64,000 bases of DNA from Photorhabdus laumondii subsp. laumondii (GCF_003343245.1 NZ_CP024901.1:2666001-2730000); one strand, 5' to 3'; positions 28,942 through 38,227 are shown, counted from the stretch's first letter. The notes: generated from the letters alone by a model not told the origin. Numbers and translations: made by a program.

Positions 28942-29534
28942 TGTTCTCCTGATAATGTGGCTTCATGGTGTAGATAGTTTTTGCGTCCCTGATCCTGCGA
29001 TGGCGGCAATTGCCTTAGTTGACCATGTGCCAGTTGAAAAAATTGCTCAACGTACTGCATTTGTCGTTCTGGTTGTTCGCCATAAAGGTGAAATATCAGG
29101 CACAACGTATCGGCTAATGCCGCCAGTGACTGCCACGGTTGTGGATAGACCGCTTCCAAATCCGGGGAGGTCATGCTGCCTTCACTCCAAAAAACGGAAA
29201 GCGCCAGACATGAGATCGGGTTATCAAACCCGACTGTTTGCGCCTGTTCGAACAGTTCATGACGCAACGGATCACCGCCATCAACCCGCCAGTGCCGCAC
29301 TTGTTGCAATAACGACCGTTGTCCTTGCATCAGATCGCGTTCGTAAACACAGGAGATAAATGTCAGTGCCAGTTCCAGAGCCTGAGTGTAAGGCAACATA
29401 AAAATGGTGTAGTACACTGCGTCTTGCCACAATATTTCTTTATTGAGCGCCGATAGATTCTGTTCATGTGCCGCGTGTTGTTGTAGTACCAATTCCGCCT
29501 GTGGCGAAAGCTGGCAGTGTCGTAATTTAACCAT
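28938..29534 (-). CDS. T6SS-associated protein of unknown function (DUF6931-like)
   Basis: The 198-residue helical protein lies between vgrG and the PAAR gene. It begins MVKLRHCQLSPQAELVLQQ and contains LPYTQALELALTFISCVYE and DNPISCLALSVFWSEGSM. A mid-region Trp/Pro stretch (PQPWQSLAALADTLCLIF) recurs, to my recollection, in small T6SS cluster proteins called DUF6931; I am not certain of the name. No signal peptide or membrane segment is seen. The position between spike and tip suggests an adaptor or spike-loading role, but that is inference from location. Confidence 0.65.
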   Translation of the reverse strand: MVKLRHCQLSPQAELVLQQHAAHEQNLSALNKEILWQDAVYYTIFMLPYTQALELALTFISCVYERDLMQGQRSLLQQVRHWRVDGGDPLRHELFEQAQTVGFDNPISCLALSVFWSEGSMTSPDLEAVYPQPWQSLAALADTLCLIFHLYGEQPERQMQYVEQFFQLAHGQLRQLPPSQDQGRKNYLHHEATLSGEQ

Positions 29535-29568
29535 GATGGCAAACTCTTATTATTCGTTGATCCTGCTA

Positions 29569-31575
29569 TTAACCAATCTTGGTCAAAGTGCCTTTCACCA
29601 TAGCAATGCCGGTCGCATCCACCTGAACAATGCCGCCTTTTAGCTGTGCCATTGCACTGCCTTCTACTTTTACCGTGGTGCCAGTTAGCTCCGCCATGCC
29701 ACTGCTCTTCAACGCCAGTTTTCCTGATCCTTCTACGGTAACCGATGGCGCTTTGATGGTGATCCCGGCCGGGGTAATCGATAATGTGCTGGCACCGACT
29801 TTCAGTTCAATGCCCTGATTTGCCGTCATTGTGCATTGTTGACCGACATTGATTTTGGCGTTACCGCTGGATACTTCCAGCTCATAACTGCCTGCACTGA
29901 CGGTGGTGGTAAAATTGCCACGATCCAGCGTTTGTTTTTTGTCACCTTTTTTCACCTCAGTTAAGGCGTTGCCCTCGCTCAAAATTAATGTGTCATTGCC
30001 CTTTTTAATTTGGGTATCGCGCTTTTCTTGGATTTCCCATAACACGTTGCGATCGATCTGCGCCGAAAAATCATTTTTCACTTTCAGGCGCATATCTTTT
30101 TGTGAGTGAAGCAAAATAAACTCTTCACCTTTTTTATCTTCGAAACAGAACTGATGTCCTTGCTCCACCGTGCCTTTTGCACTACTGCGTGTCGTAATCC
30201 CGCTTTGGGTCTTCTGCCCCGGTAGCGCGAATGGTGGCATCTTCACCCCGTTATAAACCGTTCCGGTCACCAGCGGGCTATCCGGGTCGCCATCAATAAA
30301 ACTCACCAAGACTTCATTGCCCACACGTGGCACAAATTGTGCACCAAACTTTGCGCCATTCCAGAACTGACTGACCCGTATCCAGCAGGAGCTGTCATCA
30401 TCTTTTTTATGCTCTTTATCCCAGTGAAACTGGATTTTGATGCGACCCTGTTCATCCGTATGGATCTCTTCTGACGTCGGCCCTACCACCAACGCGGACA
30501 ATACGCCGGAAATGTAGGGCCGCGTAACCGAAGGACGCGGACGGAATACGTTATTCGCCGGGAATAAGGTCACCTGAGACGAAAACAGTAATTCACCTTC
30601 CTCCAGGTTGTTCTCCGCTTTTAATCGCTGGTGGCCGACGGCATAACGGCCATCGGCGCTGGTGTGCCCTTTCAGGGTAAACTGATGCCCCACTTGTAAA
30701 CTGGGATAACTGTTAACGGCGCGTGCGTAATAGGACTGTGATTCCCATTGTTCCATGCACAGCGTTGCCTGTGTTTCCAGTTGGTTACGTTCCTCCTGAC
30801 GTCGGTCGTCATAGATAGAAAGCTTGGGATTGGTAGAATAGCCGCTGTTCGCTTTGGCGCTGGCACTGATTGCCGCAGCACTTTTAACGTTATAACCATT
30901 CATTTCCGCCGTACCTGGAATCATTGTGCGATGAATATGCCAGGCGCGTAGCCCATAGCCTTGCTGATCACCCATCTTCGATTGATATGGCAATACCGCT
31001 AACGGTGCGTTAATAAACGCCGAAGGGTGATCTGCCAATACCAGTACATGACGCCTTTCTTCATGGCGAAAGAAATAGAAAATCCCCGCGTGTTCCAGTT
31101 GACGTGTCACAAAGTCAAAATCTGATTCTTTGTATTGCATACAATATTCAAGCTTCGGATAACGGCTTTTTAGCGCCAGTTCAACGTCGTTAAACCCACG
31201 TTTACGGAAGATATCACATACCATATCCGGCACGCTGATGCGCTGATAGACGCGCAAATTATGGGTTAATGTCAGCATTTTCAGCCAGGGTTCAATACGT
31301 GCTTGATAACAAAACTGGCCGTCGCTAAAACCTTGTTGCTGCAATTCAGTCAATATGCCATGCACAATGCGATGATTCGGCGCTTCGCCAAGACGAAATG
31401 CCAAAGGTTTACCGATATGAGACTCCAGCTTATCCCAGTCTGCGTTGGAATAGAGCTGAGCAGAAAATGAATAAGGTCGTGACAGGTGCTCTTCACCTTC
31501 TATTTTGTTCAGTGCCACAATATCTGACAGGTTACCGATAACCTGTAAAAAACGATTCTTTTGCCCTAATAGCAT
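29569..31575 (-). CDS. vgrG: T6SS spike protein VgrG
   Basis: The 668-residue protein has a gp27-like hub (LSRPYSFSAQLYSN near 31, YKESDFDFVTRQLEHAGIFYFFRHE), a gp5-like OB domain (TDEQGRIKIQFHWDKE, SCWIRVSQFWNGAKFGAQFVPRVGNEVLVSF) and a C-terminal beta-helix of short repeats. It ends GTLTKIG with no added effector domain, so it is a structural spike rather than an evolved VgrG. Gene order places the DUF6931-like and PAAR genes next, so cargo would be delivered through those. Confidence 0.95.
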   Translation of the reverse strand: MLLGQKNRFLQVIGNLSDIVALNKIEGEEHLSRPYSFSAQLYSNADWDKLESHIGKPLAFRLGEAPNHRIVHGILTELQQQGFSDGQFCYQARIEPWLKMLTLTHNLRVYQRISVPDMVCDIFRKRGFNDVELALKSRYPKLEYCMQYKESDFDFVTRQLEHAGIFYFFRHEERRHVLVLADHPSAFINAPLAVLPYQSKMGDQQGYGLRAWHIHRTMIPGTAEMNGYNVKSAAAISASAKANSGYSTNPKLSIYDDRRQEERNQLETQATLCMEQWESQSYYARAVNSYPSLQVGHQFTLKGHTSADGRYAVGHQRLKAENNLEEGELLFSSQVTLFPANNVFRPRPSVTRPYISGVLSALVVGPTSEEIHTDEQGRIKIQFHWDKEHKKDDDSSCWIRVSQFWNGAKFGAQFVPRVGNEVLVSFIDGDPDSPLVTGTVYNGVKMPPFALPGQKTQSGITTRSSAKGTVEQGHQFCFEDKKGEEFILLHSQKDMRLKVKNDFSAQIDRNVLWEIQEKRDTQIKKGNDTLILSEGNALTEVKKGDKKQTLDRGNFTTTVSAGSYELEVSSGNAKINVGQQCTMTANQGIELKVGASTLSITPAGITIKAPSVTVEGSGKLALKSSGMAELTGTTVKVEGSAMAQLKGGIVQVDATGIAMVKGTLTKIG

Positions 31576-31599
31576 CTTTTTATTACCTGCGTTTTTGGT

Positions 31600-32610
31600 T
31601 TAATTTGCGTAGGGACCTGTACATTCAGCCAAATAGAGACGCTGAATATTGCTTTCGCCGGTATCGCCCAAACAACCATCCCACCCCAATTGGCGGCTGC
31701 CATTTAATATATTGCCTTGCCCGCTATGCTGTACCAACAATTCCAGTGAAAAGGAGAGCAGCGGTCCGGCAAATTGCCACACCCATTGTGTCAGTTTGCG
31801 ATATTGTTCATTTCCCGGCATAAAGGCGGCTCGTTGCCGAGCGGCAAACGGCCCCAACTGAATATGAAATCCTGATTGAATATCCCAATAAGCGCGACCC
31901 AACATCGGGTTATCGCCTAACAAACTGCGACCTAAACAGCAACAGTGTGCCTGTTCAGCATATTGCCAGCGCCCTTTAAAGGGCTGGATGCTGACTGCCA
32001 TACCCAATTCCCGCTGCAATAGCTGCTGCAAATTCACCATTGAGCGGACCGGTGTTGCCAGCAACCCGACACAGGCGGGATGAGAACGCTGTGTGGTGTC
32101 CGCCATCAATTGGCCGGCAACTGCTGGAATGACTGCCGGTAAAGCCCGATAATTTTGCCATTCCGCATGGTTTTGTAGCTCGGCATGGTTTTGTAACTCG
32201 GCATGGTTTTGTAACTCGGTATTAATATATAACCGGTATTTCTGCCATGCCTGAAAACGCAGGCTAAGCAGACGATGAGTAAAAATATCAATAAACGCCT
32301 GAGCTGATTCGTCACCATAGCGGTAACGCCTGTCAATCAACCATTCGGTATAACGCAATGGTAATGCGCCAAGGGTGCCTAATAGACCAAAGTGATGTAC
32401 CGCCATGCGATACTGTTCATCCCCCTCTTGCGGTGGTAATAGCGACTCGACTTCCCTTTCCGGCGCATCTAATGTCAGTACCGAACTGAATTGCACCACA
32501 TCATCAGGGATGATTGCCGTTTCTTCACGCTGGCGACAACGTTTAAGCAGACGACGTACATTTTGATAAAAACGGCCGCCAACTAAACGCATTTTATTTT
32601 CTATAGCCAT
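31600..32610 (-). CDS. tssG: T6SS baseplate protein TssG
   Basis: The protein has about 336 residues. Family motifs visible include FGLLGTLGALPLRYTEWLIDR, AFIDIFTHRLLSLRFQAWQKYRL and SLLGDNPMLGRAYWDIQSGF. TssG forms wedges with TssF, TssE and TssK. ATG at 32610 (MAIENKMRL) overlaps the tssF stop by 10 bp. A hexapeptide Ala-Glu-Leu-Gln-Asn-His is repeated in tandem near residue 145, encoded by an 18-bp repeat that may change in copy number without shifting the frame. Confidence 0.92.
   Translation of the reverse strand: MAIENKMRLVGGRFYQNVRRLLKRCRQREETAIIPDDVVQFSSVLTLDAPEREVESLLPPQEGDEQYRMAVHHFGLLGTLGALPLRYTEWLIDRRYRYGDESAQAFIDIFTHRLLSLRFQAWQKYRLYINTELQNHAELQNHAELQNHAEWQNYRALPAVIPAVAGQLMADTTQRSHPACVGLLATPVRSMVNLQQLLQRELGMAVSIQPFKGRWQYAEQAHCCCLGRSLLGDNPMLGRAYWDIQSGFHIQLGPFAARQRAAFMPGNEQYRKLTQWVWQFAGPLLSFSLELLVQHSGQGNILNGSRQLGWDGCLGDTGESNIQRLYLAECTGPYAN
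32166..32219 (-). repeat. 18-bp tandem repeat inside tssG
   Basis: Three head-to-tail 18-bp units (CATGGTTTTGTAACTCGG, the first with one change) encode repeated HAELQN. A diverged fourth unit follows on the upstream side of the plus strand. Because the unit is a multiple of three, copy-number change keeps the frame. Confidence 0.85.
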
Positions 32611-34412
32611 GTCAGCCTCCCACTGCGACGTGGCCAACGGCGGGTACTATTATTAATCGTCTCTAACTGTGTTACGGTCTGCGTGAAGCTGTTAATCGGT
32701 GTATACATTGCGATAAAACGTTCTAACAAGCTGCAAAACAGGTAAAAATCAACAAATTCCCCGGCTTGTGCCTGAAATGTTAATGTCACCTCCAGCCCAC
32801 GCGCCAGAGAATAGGGATCGGCGGGATTCAAGCGTGCACTTACTGGCGCAATCGCAATCTGCTGTAATTGTGCAATCAACCGCGATATGGCTGGATCGCC
32901 AAGCAGGTTGTAGAGTTCTAGCGTCTCTTTTAAACATTGAACTCCTTGCGGACCACTCAGTAGCATTTGGTTCAAATTGAGTTGCGATACCAACCGCCAG
33001 TTCAATGCACTATTGGGTTGTGGACGTACCGGCAATCGGGGACGGATCAATCCCAGAATTTTTACCCCTGGCAACGCGCTTTCTGATTCGAAATCCCCAT
33101 CAGGATGACCGTTGCTTAATTGCCGCGGTATATCGCGATTAGTACAGGTCAGACTCAAGATCACCACATCGGTTTCGGGTTTCAGATGTTCGCCACTGCT
33201 ATCAGAAAAACCGATGAACATATTCATCCCAAGATCGTTATGTCTGAGTGAGGGACGTGGCGTTGCCTGCCAAAACAATGAGAACTGTTCGTCAGATTGC
33301 GTATGCCCAATACCAAATAATGACGGCACCGGTTTGGAACTTAATTGTTCCTGCTGACGGCTGACAATTTCGACCTGATCAATGGTATAGACTTCCATAC
33401 TTTGTGGGCGACGCGCATCCGGTTGAACCAGATATTCATGCTCTGTTTCCAGTGGAATAATGGGTTCCGCATGATGAGGAAACAGATTAATTATCGGCAC
33501 GCAATTTAGCCGGAAGGTTTCGTTGCTGACTTTATCACTCATACGTTCAATGCGGCGCAATGCGACACAATCCTTAAGCCGAAAACGGTATTGCAGCTCA
33601 CCTAATGAACGGGTAATCAAACCAGCATCCGGTAGTGGAATATCCAAGAATAAGAATTTTTCTGGGAAACTGAAATAATCACGAAACAAGTGGTGAACCG
33701 GATTTATCAATGGATCATCGGCACATAAGTTATCTTGCGGATCAAAGCCCACCACCTGAACACCTCGGCGATTCAGGTTGAATGTACGCTCGCCTAACCG
33801 ACATTCCAGTTGCTTAACTTGGGCCGACAACAATTCATACAAGCTATGGGTCAGCATTGGCGCGCCATGTAAGTACAACCGGATATGTTGTGCCTGAAAG
33901 CTGGCACCCGGCCACAAGGTAAAATTCAGCGTTAAGATGAAATCCCGATCGTAAGGGTCTGGTATTAGTTCTGCATGCGTTAAATCCAATGGCAACATCT
34001 CCAGCGGATATACCGTGCGGAAACGACATGTCACATCACCTACCGGTTGAGAAATCAACGGAGTATGCCGCGCTACCGTCATCATTCCGGTCACACCGGA
34101 TGTTAACAGGTCCTGTTGAAACTGCACCAACGATACCGACGGTACCTGACGTAGAAACTGTGGCGCTAATACCTCTAACATGGCGTTGCTCAGTTCCGGC
34201 ATATCTTCATCAATCCGCTGGTGGATTTTTGCTGTCAGAAATGCAAAAGATTCCACCAGACGTTCTACATGCGGATCTTCTGAAACACCTTCTGCGAACC
34301 CAAGACGTTTAGCAATTTTAGGAAAACGCTGCGAGAAAGCAGCGCCATATTGTCTTAAATAACTCAATTCCCGGTTGTAATAAGTCAGTATTTTTTGTGG
34401 TAATAACATCAT
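32601..34412 (-). CDS. tssF: T6SS baseplate protein TssF
   Basis: The protein has about 603 residues. The start shows the family signature LTYYNRELSYLRQYGAAFSQ and PKIAKRLGF, then DPHVERLVESFAFLTAKIHQ and LEVLAPQFLRQVPS. The C-terminal part has the usual ALNWRLVSQLNLNQMLL and RGLEVTLTF. Two adjacent ATGs (34412 and 34409) follow the tssE stop; a longer frame runs into tssE and is rejected. It forms the wedge core with two copies per TssG. Confidence 0.94.
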   Translation of the reverse strand: MMLLPQKILTYYNRELSYLRQYGAAFSQRFPKIAKRLGFAEGVSEDPHVERLVESFAFLTAKIHQRIDEDMPELSNAMLEVLAPQFLRQVPSVSLVQFQQDLLTSGVTGMMTVARHTPLISQPVGDVTCRFRTVYPLEMLPLDLTHAELIPDPYDRDFILTLNFTLWPGASFQAQHIRLYLHGAPMLTHSLYELLSAQVKQLECRLGERTFNLNRRGVQVVGFDPQDNLCADDPLINPVHHLFRDYFSFPEKFLFLDIPLPDAGLITRSLGELQYRFRLKDCVALRRIERMSDKVSNETFRLNCVPIINLFPHHAEPIIPLETEHEYLVQPDARRPQSMEVYTIDQVEIVSRQQEQLSSKPVPSLFGIGHTQSDEQFSLFWQATPRPSLRHNDLGMNMFIGFSDSSGEHLKPETDVVILSLTCTNRDIPRQLSNGHPDGDFESESALPGVKILGLIRPRLPVRPQPNSALNWRLVSQLNLNQMLLSGPQGVQCLKETLELYNLLGDPAISRLIAQLQQIAIAPVSARLNPADPYSLARGLEVTLTFQAQAGEFVDFYLFCSLLERFIAMYTPINSFTQTVTQLETINNSTRRWPRRSGRLTWL

Positions 34413-34416
34413 TTTG

Positions 34417-34860
34417 TTATTTATCCCATGAAATTGAATAGGTATATGCGGTACTGTTCCATGAGATAGAAAACACCACTTGTTCGTCGAGGAAAATTCC
34501 ACTCACCCAGAAAATGATATTTTCTGGCGTATTTTTTTGTAATGTAATAACGACATTTTTCAAACGGGGTTCGAACCAGGAAATAGCTTGGTAAATATTA
34601 TTGCTAAGTGCATCAATACGTTCATCATCGGAAATATCCACATTAATGACATCGGGAACGCCATAATTTAAAACTGATTTCGGCAACTCACCAAATAAAG
34701 GGGAAATTTCAGAAATCGGTCTTGATGAAAATAACATACTTAAATCAGAAATCAGGCTTTGGACAACTTCCTGACGTGACCAGATAAGTGCGACACCCTG
34801 TTTTTCATCTTGTGGATAATCATCTTTCAGGCGATGAAGAAATGAAGGCTGAGTCATCAT
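34417..34860 (-). CDS. tssE: T6SS baseplate protein TssE (gp25-like)
   Basis: The 147-residue gp25-like protein has PSFLHRLKDDYP at the N-terminus, then SLISDLSMLFSSRP, LPKSVLNYGVPDV and WFEPRLKNVVITLQKN. The Glu-Pro-Arg core (FEPRL) is the conserved EPR motif needed for baseplate assembly. It starts about 50 bp after the hcp stop with a hairpin in between. Confidence 0.93.
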   Translation of the reverse strand: MMTQPSFLHRLKDDYPQDEKQGVALIWSRQEVVQSLISDLSMLFSSRPISEISPLFGELPKSVLNYGVPDVINVDISDDERIDALSNNIYQAISWFEPRLKNVVITLQKNTPENIIFWVSGIFLDEQVVFSISWNSTAYTYSISWDK

Positions 34861-34876
34861 ATTTTTCCGGCTAGAA

Positions 34877-34899
34877 ACTGTCGGCCAAAGGCCGACAGT
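34877..34899 (-). terminator. Hairpin between hcp and tssE (attenuator-like)
   Basis: A perfect 10-bp stem ACTGTCGGCC/GGCCGACAGT with a 3-nt loop lies in the hcp-tssE gap. On the minus strand it is followed by TTCTAGCC, a poor T-run, so it may partly stop transcription or stabilise the 3' end of an hcp mRNA rather than fully terminate. Confidence 0.65.
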
Positions 34900-34911
34900 A
34901 AACGGTAATTG

Positions 34912-35406
34912 TTATTGTTTTTTGTTCTCGATAAGATCCCAACCTTCCGGTCCCACCTTAGTTCCTTTAGTTCCGTCTTCTTTGAGTGGTGTAAATGTCC
35001 ATTTAATTTTGGAATAGGCGATAGAAATCTGTTCTTGTGGGAATTCACCGCCACGTGAACAGGTTTCATGAACGTCAGAGATAATACATTCGTCCATTTC
35101 CACTTCCGCATAAGGATGCATTTCGCCTTTGAAAATCGTGCAGATTTCCAGTTTCACTTTCTTAATCGCGGTACCTTGCGCCACAGCAGACAGTAAGCCA
35201 ATAGAACTGGAATCCATCACCTTCACACAGTCAATGGTACGGAAATCTGCTGCACCAACGGTAATTTTACGTTTACCGCTGTCTGCAATACGTGCATGGT
35301 TAAATAGACCAAAATTGACATGTTCCAGCTCAATCCACTCTTTATGTTTGCTGTCGGTACTTTCACCTTTAATACCATCAATTTGTAAAAAGATTGAAGA
35401 ACTCAT
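34912..35406 (-). CDS. hcp: T6SS tube protein Hcp
   Basis: The 164-residue Hcp-family protein begins SSSIFLQIDGIKGESTDSKH and has the core HVNFGLFNHAR, then LLSAVAQGTAIKKVKLEIC and QEQISIAYSKIKWTFTPL. It forms hexameric rings that stack into the expelled tube. It is preceded by its own 56-bp gap after tssC and followed by a strong hairpin, so it could be expressed at a higher level than the baseplate genes. Confidence 0.95.
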   Translation of the reverse strand: MSSSIFLQIDGIKGESTDSKHKEWIELEHVNFGLFNHARIADSGKRKITVGAADFRTIDCVKVMDSSSIGLLSAVAQGTAIKKVKLEICTIFKGEMHPYAEVEMDECIISDVHETCSRGGEFPQEQISIAYSKIKWTFTPLKEDGTKGTKVGPEGWDLIENKKQ

Positions 35407-35462
35407 AATTAACTACTCCAGTTAGTTGTAATAAATAGGATAAATATTAATAAATAGAAAAA

Positions 35463-36944
35463 TCAGGCAGCCGATGATGGCGGTAAATCAGCAACCAACC
35501 GTAAAGACATACTTAATCCTTCTAATTGGAAATGCGGCCTTAAATAGGCTACAGCCCGATATGTTCCCGGTGATCCAGGAACTTCAACAACATCAACTCT
35601 TGCCTCCCGTAATGGGTGACTCGCTTTTATTTCCGCACCAACGGTATCAGAGCCAACAATATATTGGTTGATCCAGTTTTGCAGATAAGATTGACATTCT
35701 CCGCGGGACATAAAACTGCCCACTTTGTCACGCACAATCATTTTCAAATAATGGGCGAAACGAGATGTTGTCATAATATATTGCAATTGGGTTGATAATT
35801 TTGCGTTGGCATTTGCCAGGTCAGAATTATATTTTCTCGGCTTATTTGGTGACTGTACCGAAAAAAATGCGGCATAGTCAGTTCCTTTATAATAAACCAG
35901 AGGAATGAACCCTAATTCTGCTAACTCTTTTTCGCGGCGATCAGAGATAGCCACCTCAGTCGGGCATTGCAGCACATTTTCACCGGACACAGAGGTATAG
36001 TGATACGCTGGCAATGCTTCGACCAATCCTCCGCCTTCTACACCACGGATCGCAGCACACCAACCATACTGTTCAAATGCAGCCACCATACGGCCTGCCA
36101 GTGCATAGGCGGCGTTAATCCACAGATAACTACCGCTATCCCCTTCTTTTACCTGCTCTTCGAAGCAGAATTGTTCAACCGGGATGGTTTTTGCCCCATA
36201 AGGCAAACGGCCAATTACTCGTGGTAACGTCAAGCCGACATAACGAGAGTCATCAGATTCCCGGAAGCGTTTCCAACGCAGATAATCGGATGTTGCAAGC
36301 AGTTTGGATAAATCACGTGGACGTGGTAGTTCACCAAAATCATTCAGCCCCAACATGCCCGCGTTGACTGAACTGATAAACGGCGCATGGGCGGCTGCGG
36401 CCACATGAGAAATCTGCTCCAGTAAGTAGAGATCTTCCGGGCTGTTATCAAAGTCAAAATCACCGACAAATGCGGAATAAGGTTCACCACCAAAGGTACC
36501 GTATTCATATTCATACACATTTTTAAACAGCATTGACTGATCGAAATCCGATGCCGATTTAAAATCTTTAATCAAATCGGTTTTCGTCGCGTTCAACATG
36601 CGGATTTGGGTATTATCCGTTTCGCTTTGGTCAAGTAATCCTTTAAGCCCTACCCAAGAAGATTCCAGACGCTGAAATTCCGGGTGATGTAATACCAGAC
36701 TCAGTTGAGCGGACATCAGCGCATCAATCGCGGCGATACGTTCGTCAATGCTGTTTACCAAATCGCCGGAAACCACCAGTGAACCGGAGGTGACTTCGGC
36801 CAGAAACTGGTCGAGCTGGCTTTTTACCCGATCACGATCGGCTTCTCGACGAATGGCTTGGGTGTTATCAATAATTTGATCAAGAAAATCACCACTTGTT
36901 TCCGTCGTTTTCAATTCTTGTTGTTCAACAACGCTCTGTTCCAT
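35463..36944 (-). CDS. tssC: T6SS sheath large subunit TssC
   Basis: The protein has about 493 residues. The sheath signatures LVLHHPEFQRLESSWVGLKG, GLTLPRVIGRLPYG and the C-terminal HFQLEGLSMSLRLVADLP are clear. TssC (VipB) forms the contractile sheath with TssB and is the substrate of ClpV. ATG at 36944 has GAGGG just upstream and lies 7 bp after the tssB stop; earlier in-frame ATGs lie inside tssB and are less likely. Confidence 0.95.
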   Translation of the reverse strand: MEQSVVEQQELKTTETSGDFLDQIIDNTQAIRREADRDRVKSQLDQFLAEVTSGSLVVSGDLVNSIDERIAAIDALMSAQLSLVLHHPEFQRLESSWVGLKGLLDQSETDNTQIRMLNATKTDLIKDFKSASDFDQSMLFKNVYEYEYGTFGGEPYSAFVGDFDFDNSPEDLYLLEQISHVAAAAHAPFISSVNAGMLGLNDFGELPRPRDLSKLLATSDYLRWKRFRESDDSRYVGLTLPRVIGRLPYGAKTIPVEQFCFEEQVKEGDSGSYLWINAAYALAGRMVAAFEQYGWCAAIRGVEGGGLVEALPAYHYTSVSGENVLQCPTEVAISDRREKELAELGFIPLVYYKGTDYAAFFSVQSPNKPRKYNSDLANANAKLSTQLQYIMTTSRFAHYLKMIVRDKVGSFMSRGECQSYLQNWINQYIVGSDTVGAEIKASHPLREARVDVVEVPGSPGTYRAVAYLRPHFQLEGLSMSLRLVADLPPSSAA

Positions 36945-36951
36945 ACTGCCC

Positions 36952-37503
36952 TCACTGTGCATTGTTATTTTCCGGGATATTGCTATTTTCCGGGGTGACG
37001 TCATCTGCTCTATTTTCTATGGCAGCGGTTTCTGCTTCTTCATTTGCTTGCGGTAATTTATCCGCATGTTCAGCTAGAATTTCCGCCAGACGGTCACGCA
37101 ATTTTTCATTGCTCAATGCACGGCCTTTCAAATCACTGAGTTTGCCGCGTACCTCTAATAAATGACGAAGCGGTTCTATCTGTTTCGCCAAATTCTCTGG
37201 GGTAAAGTCAGCCATTGATTTAAATTGCAAATCGACATTCATAAATCCGCTCTGACCCGGCAGCGCACTTTCAACCTGTAATTCCAATGAAGGTGATAAA
37301 CCTTCCATCACTGCATTAAAATTATCTTTATCAACCTGCATAAAACGACGTTCACGCATGGGAATAGATTGCTCAGCAAATTGCCCAATAACGCCAATAA
37401 CCAAAGGCAATTCTTTTTTCTCGACCGCGCCACCTAATTCAACATCATAAGTAATCTGAACTCGGGGCGGTCTGACTTTATCAAGCTTACGTTGAGTATT
37501 CAT
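36952..37503 (-). CDS. tssB: T6SS sheath small subunit TssB
   Basis: The protein has about 183 residues. TssB (VipA) features are RPPRVQITYDVELGGAVEKKELP near the start, LPLVIGVIGQF, FMQVDKDNFNAVM and ENLAKQIEPLRHLLEVRGKLSDLKG. ATG at 37503 has AAAGGTG upstream and starts the family domain, so the longer frame to 37560 is set aside. As first gene of the minus-strand T6SS block, its upstream region should hold the main promoter. Confidence 0.94.
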   Translation of the reverse strand: MNTQRKLDKVRPPRVQITYDVELGGAVEKKELPLVIGVIGQFAEQSIPMRERRFMQVDKDNFNAVMEGLSPSLELQVESALPGQSGFMNVDLQFKSMADFTPENLAKQIEPLRHLLEVRGKLSDLKGRALSNEKLRDRLAEILAEHADKLPQANEEAETAAIENRADDVTPENSNIPENNNAQ

Positions 37504-37696
37504 GGCACCTTTTACCTTTATATATGACAGGAAGTGCAAACTTACGTTAAACCGCACCAAACCTGATTAATGGTCTATTTCAGTAAGTATTATGAGATAG
37601 ACAGTAAGTAGCCGAATTAAGATGAGAAATAGATGAAGAGATCAATTAACGTTATTGATAGTAAGTTAATATGCTGTGACACATTTAATGATATTC

Positions 37697-37720
37697 AAAA
37701 CCCACCGTATTTCGGCGGGG
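37697..37720 (-). terminator. Hairpin with T-run upstream of tssB
   Basis: On the minus strand CCCGCCG-AAATA-CGGTGGG (one mismatch) is followed by TTTTG. It points toward tssB but no gene lies upstream, so it may be a leader attenuator or belong to a small RNA. Confidence 0.45.
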
Positions 37721-38005
37721 AATAAATTCTCACGGATATTGACTTAATGCAATAGCCGTAGAGTGAAACATAATGTTTTGGATTTTATATTATTCTGTAA
37801 CTAATTGTATTTATGGTAAAAAATCGATAAGGTACATTGTGGTAAAAATGCATTTTCATACTTGTCTTATTTTTTATATCGCCGTTTTTAATAGTCAGAA
37901 TCTGACGAGTCAGAAAAGTAGAAATATAGATGGAATTAGAGTTTGATTTAATCTTGGATGAGTCGTAGAAAGAAAATAAAATACTTTGCAAGTTTTTATT
38001 AGATA

Positions 38006-38031
38006 AAAGCGCTGATTAAAAACAGCGCTTT
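38006..38031. terminator. Bidirectional hairpin AAAGCGCTG/CAGCGCTTT
   Basis: A perfect 9-bp stem with an 8-nt loop lies in AT-rich DNA between the divergent tssB and the RHH gene. T-rich sequence follows on both strands. No gene ends here on either strand. Confidence 0.5.
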
Positions 38032-38227
38032 ATTGATATTTGATTTTGTTTTTTTAAGCTAATTAAGTTTGTCGCTAATGAAATATCAACCTGATTTATA
38101 TTAACCATTAACTTTAAGCGAACTCTTTGATTTTCAGGGATTGCATGAGGTGGTTATTATGGTACTGTGTTTGGAACGTTTAATATTGAGGTTATGACAC
38201 CGGCCATTGCCATTAGGAGAGTGAGAA

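Larger units (their letters stand above)
37504..38227. other. Long AT-rich leader upstream of the T6SS operon
   Basis: No convincing gene is seen in about 720 bp. The stretch holds two hairpins (annotated separately) and should include the promoter of tssB and that of the small RHH gene on the other strand. I looked for a sigma-54 GG-N10-GC pair upstream of tssB and saw none that convinced me. Confidence 0.5.

Noticed and set aside
29569..29800. A possible effector extension on VgrG
   Set aside because: The protein ends within the beta-helix repeats at KG(T)LTKIG with no additional domain.
37785..37991. A 68-codon minus-strand frame in the tssB leader
   Set aside because: It is a low-complexity, AT-driven frame without RBS or family resemblance.
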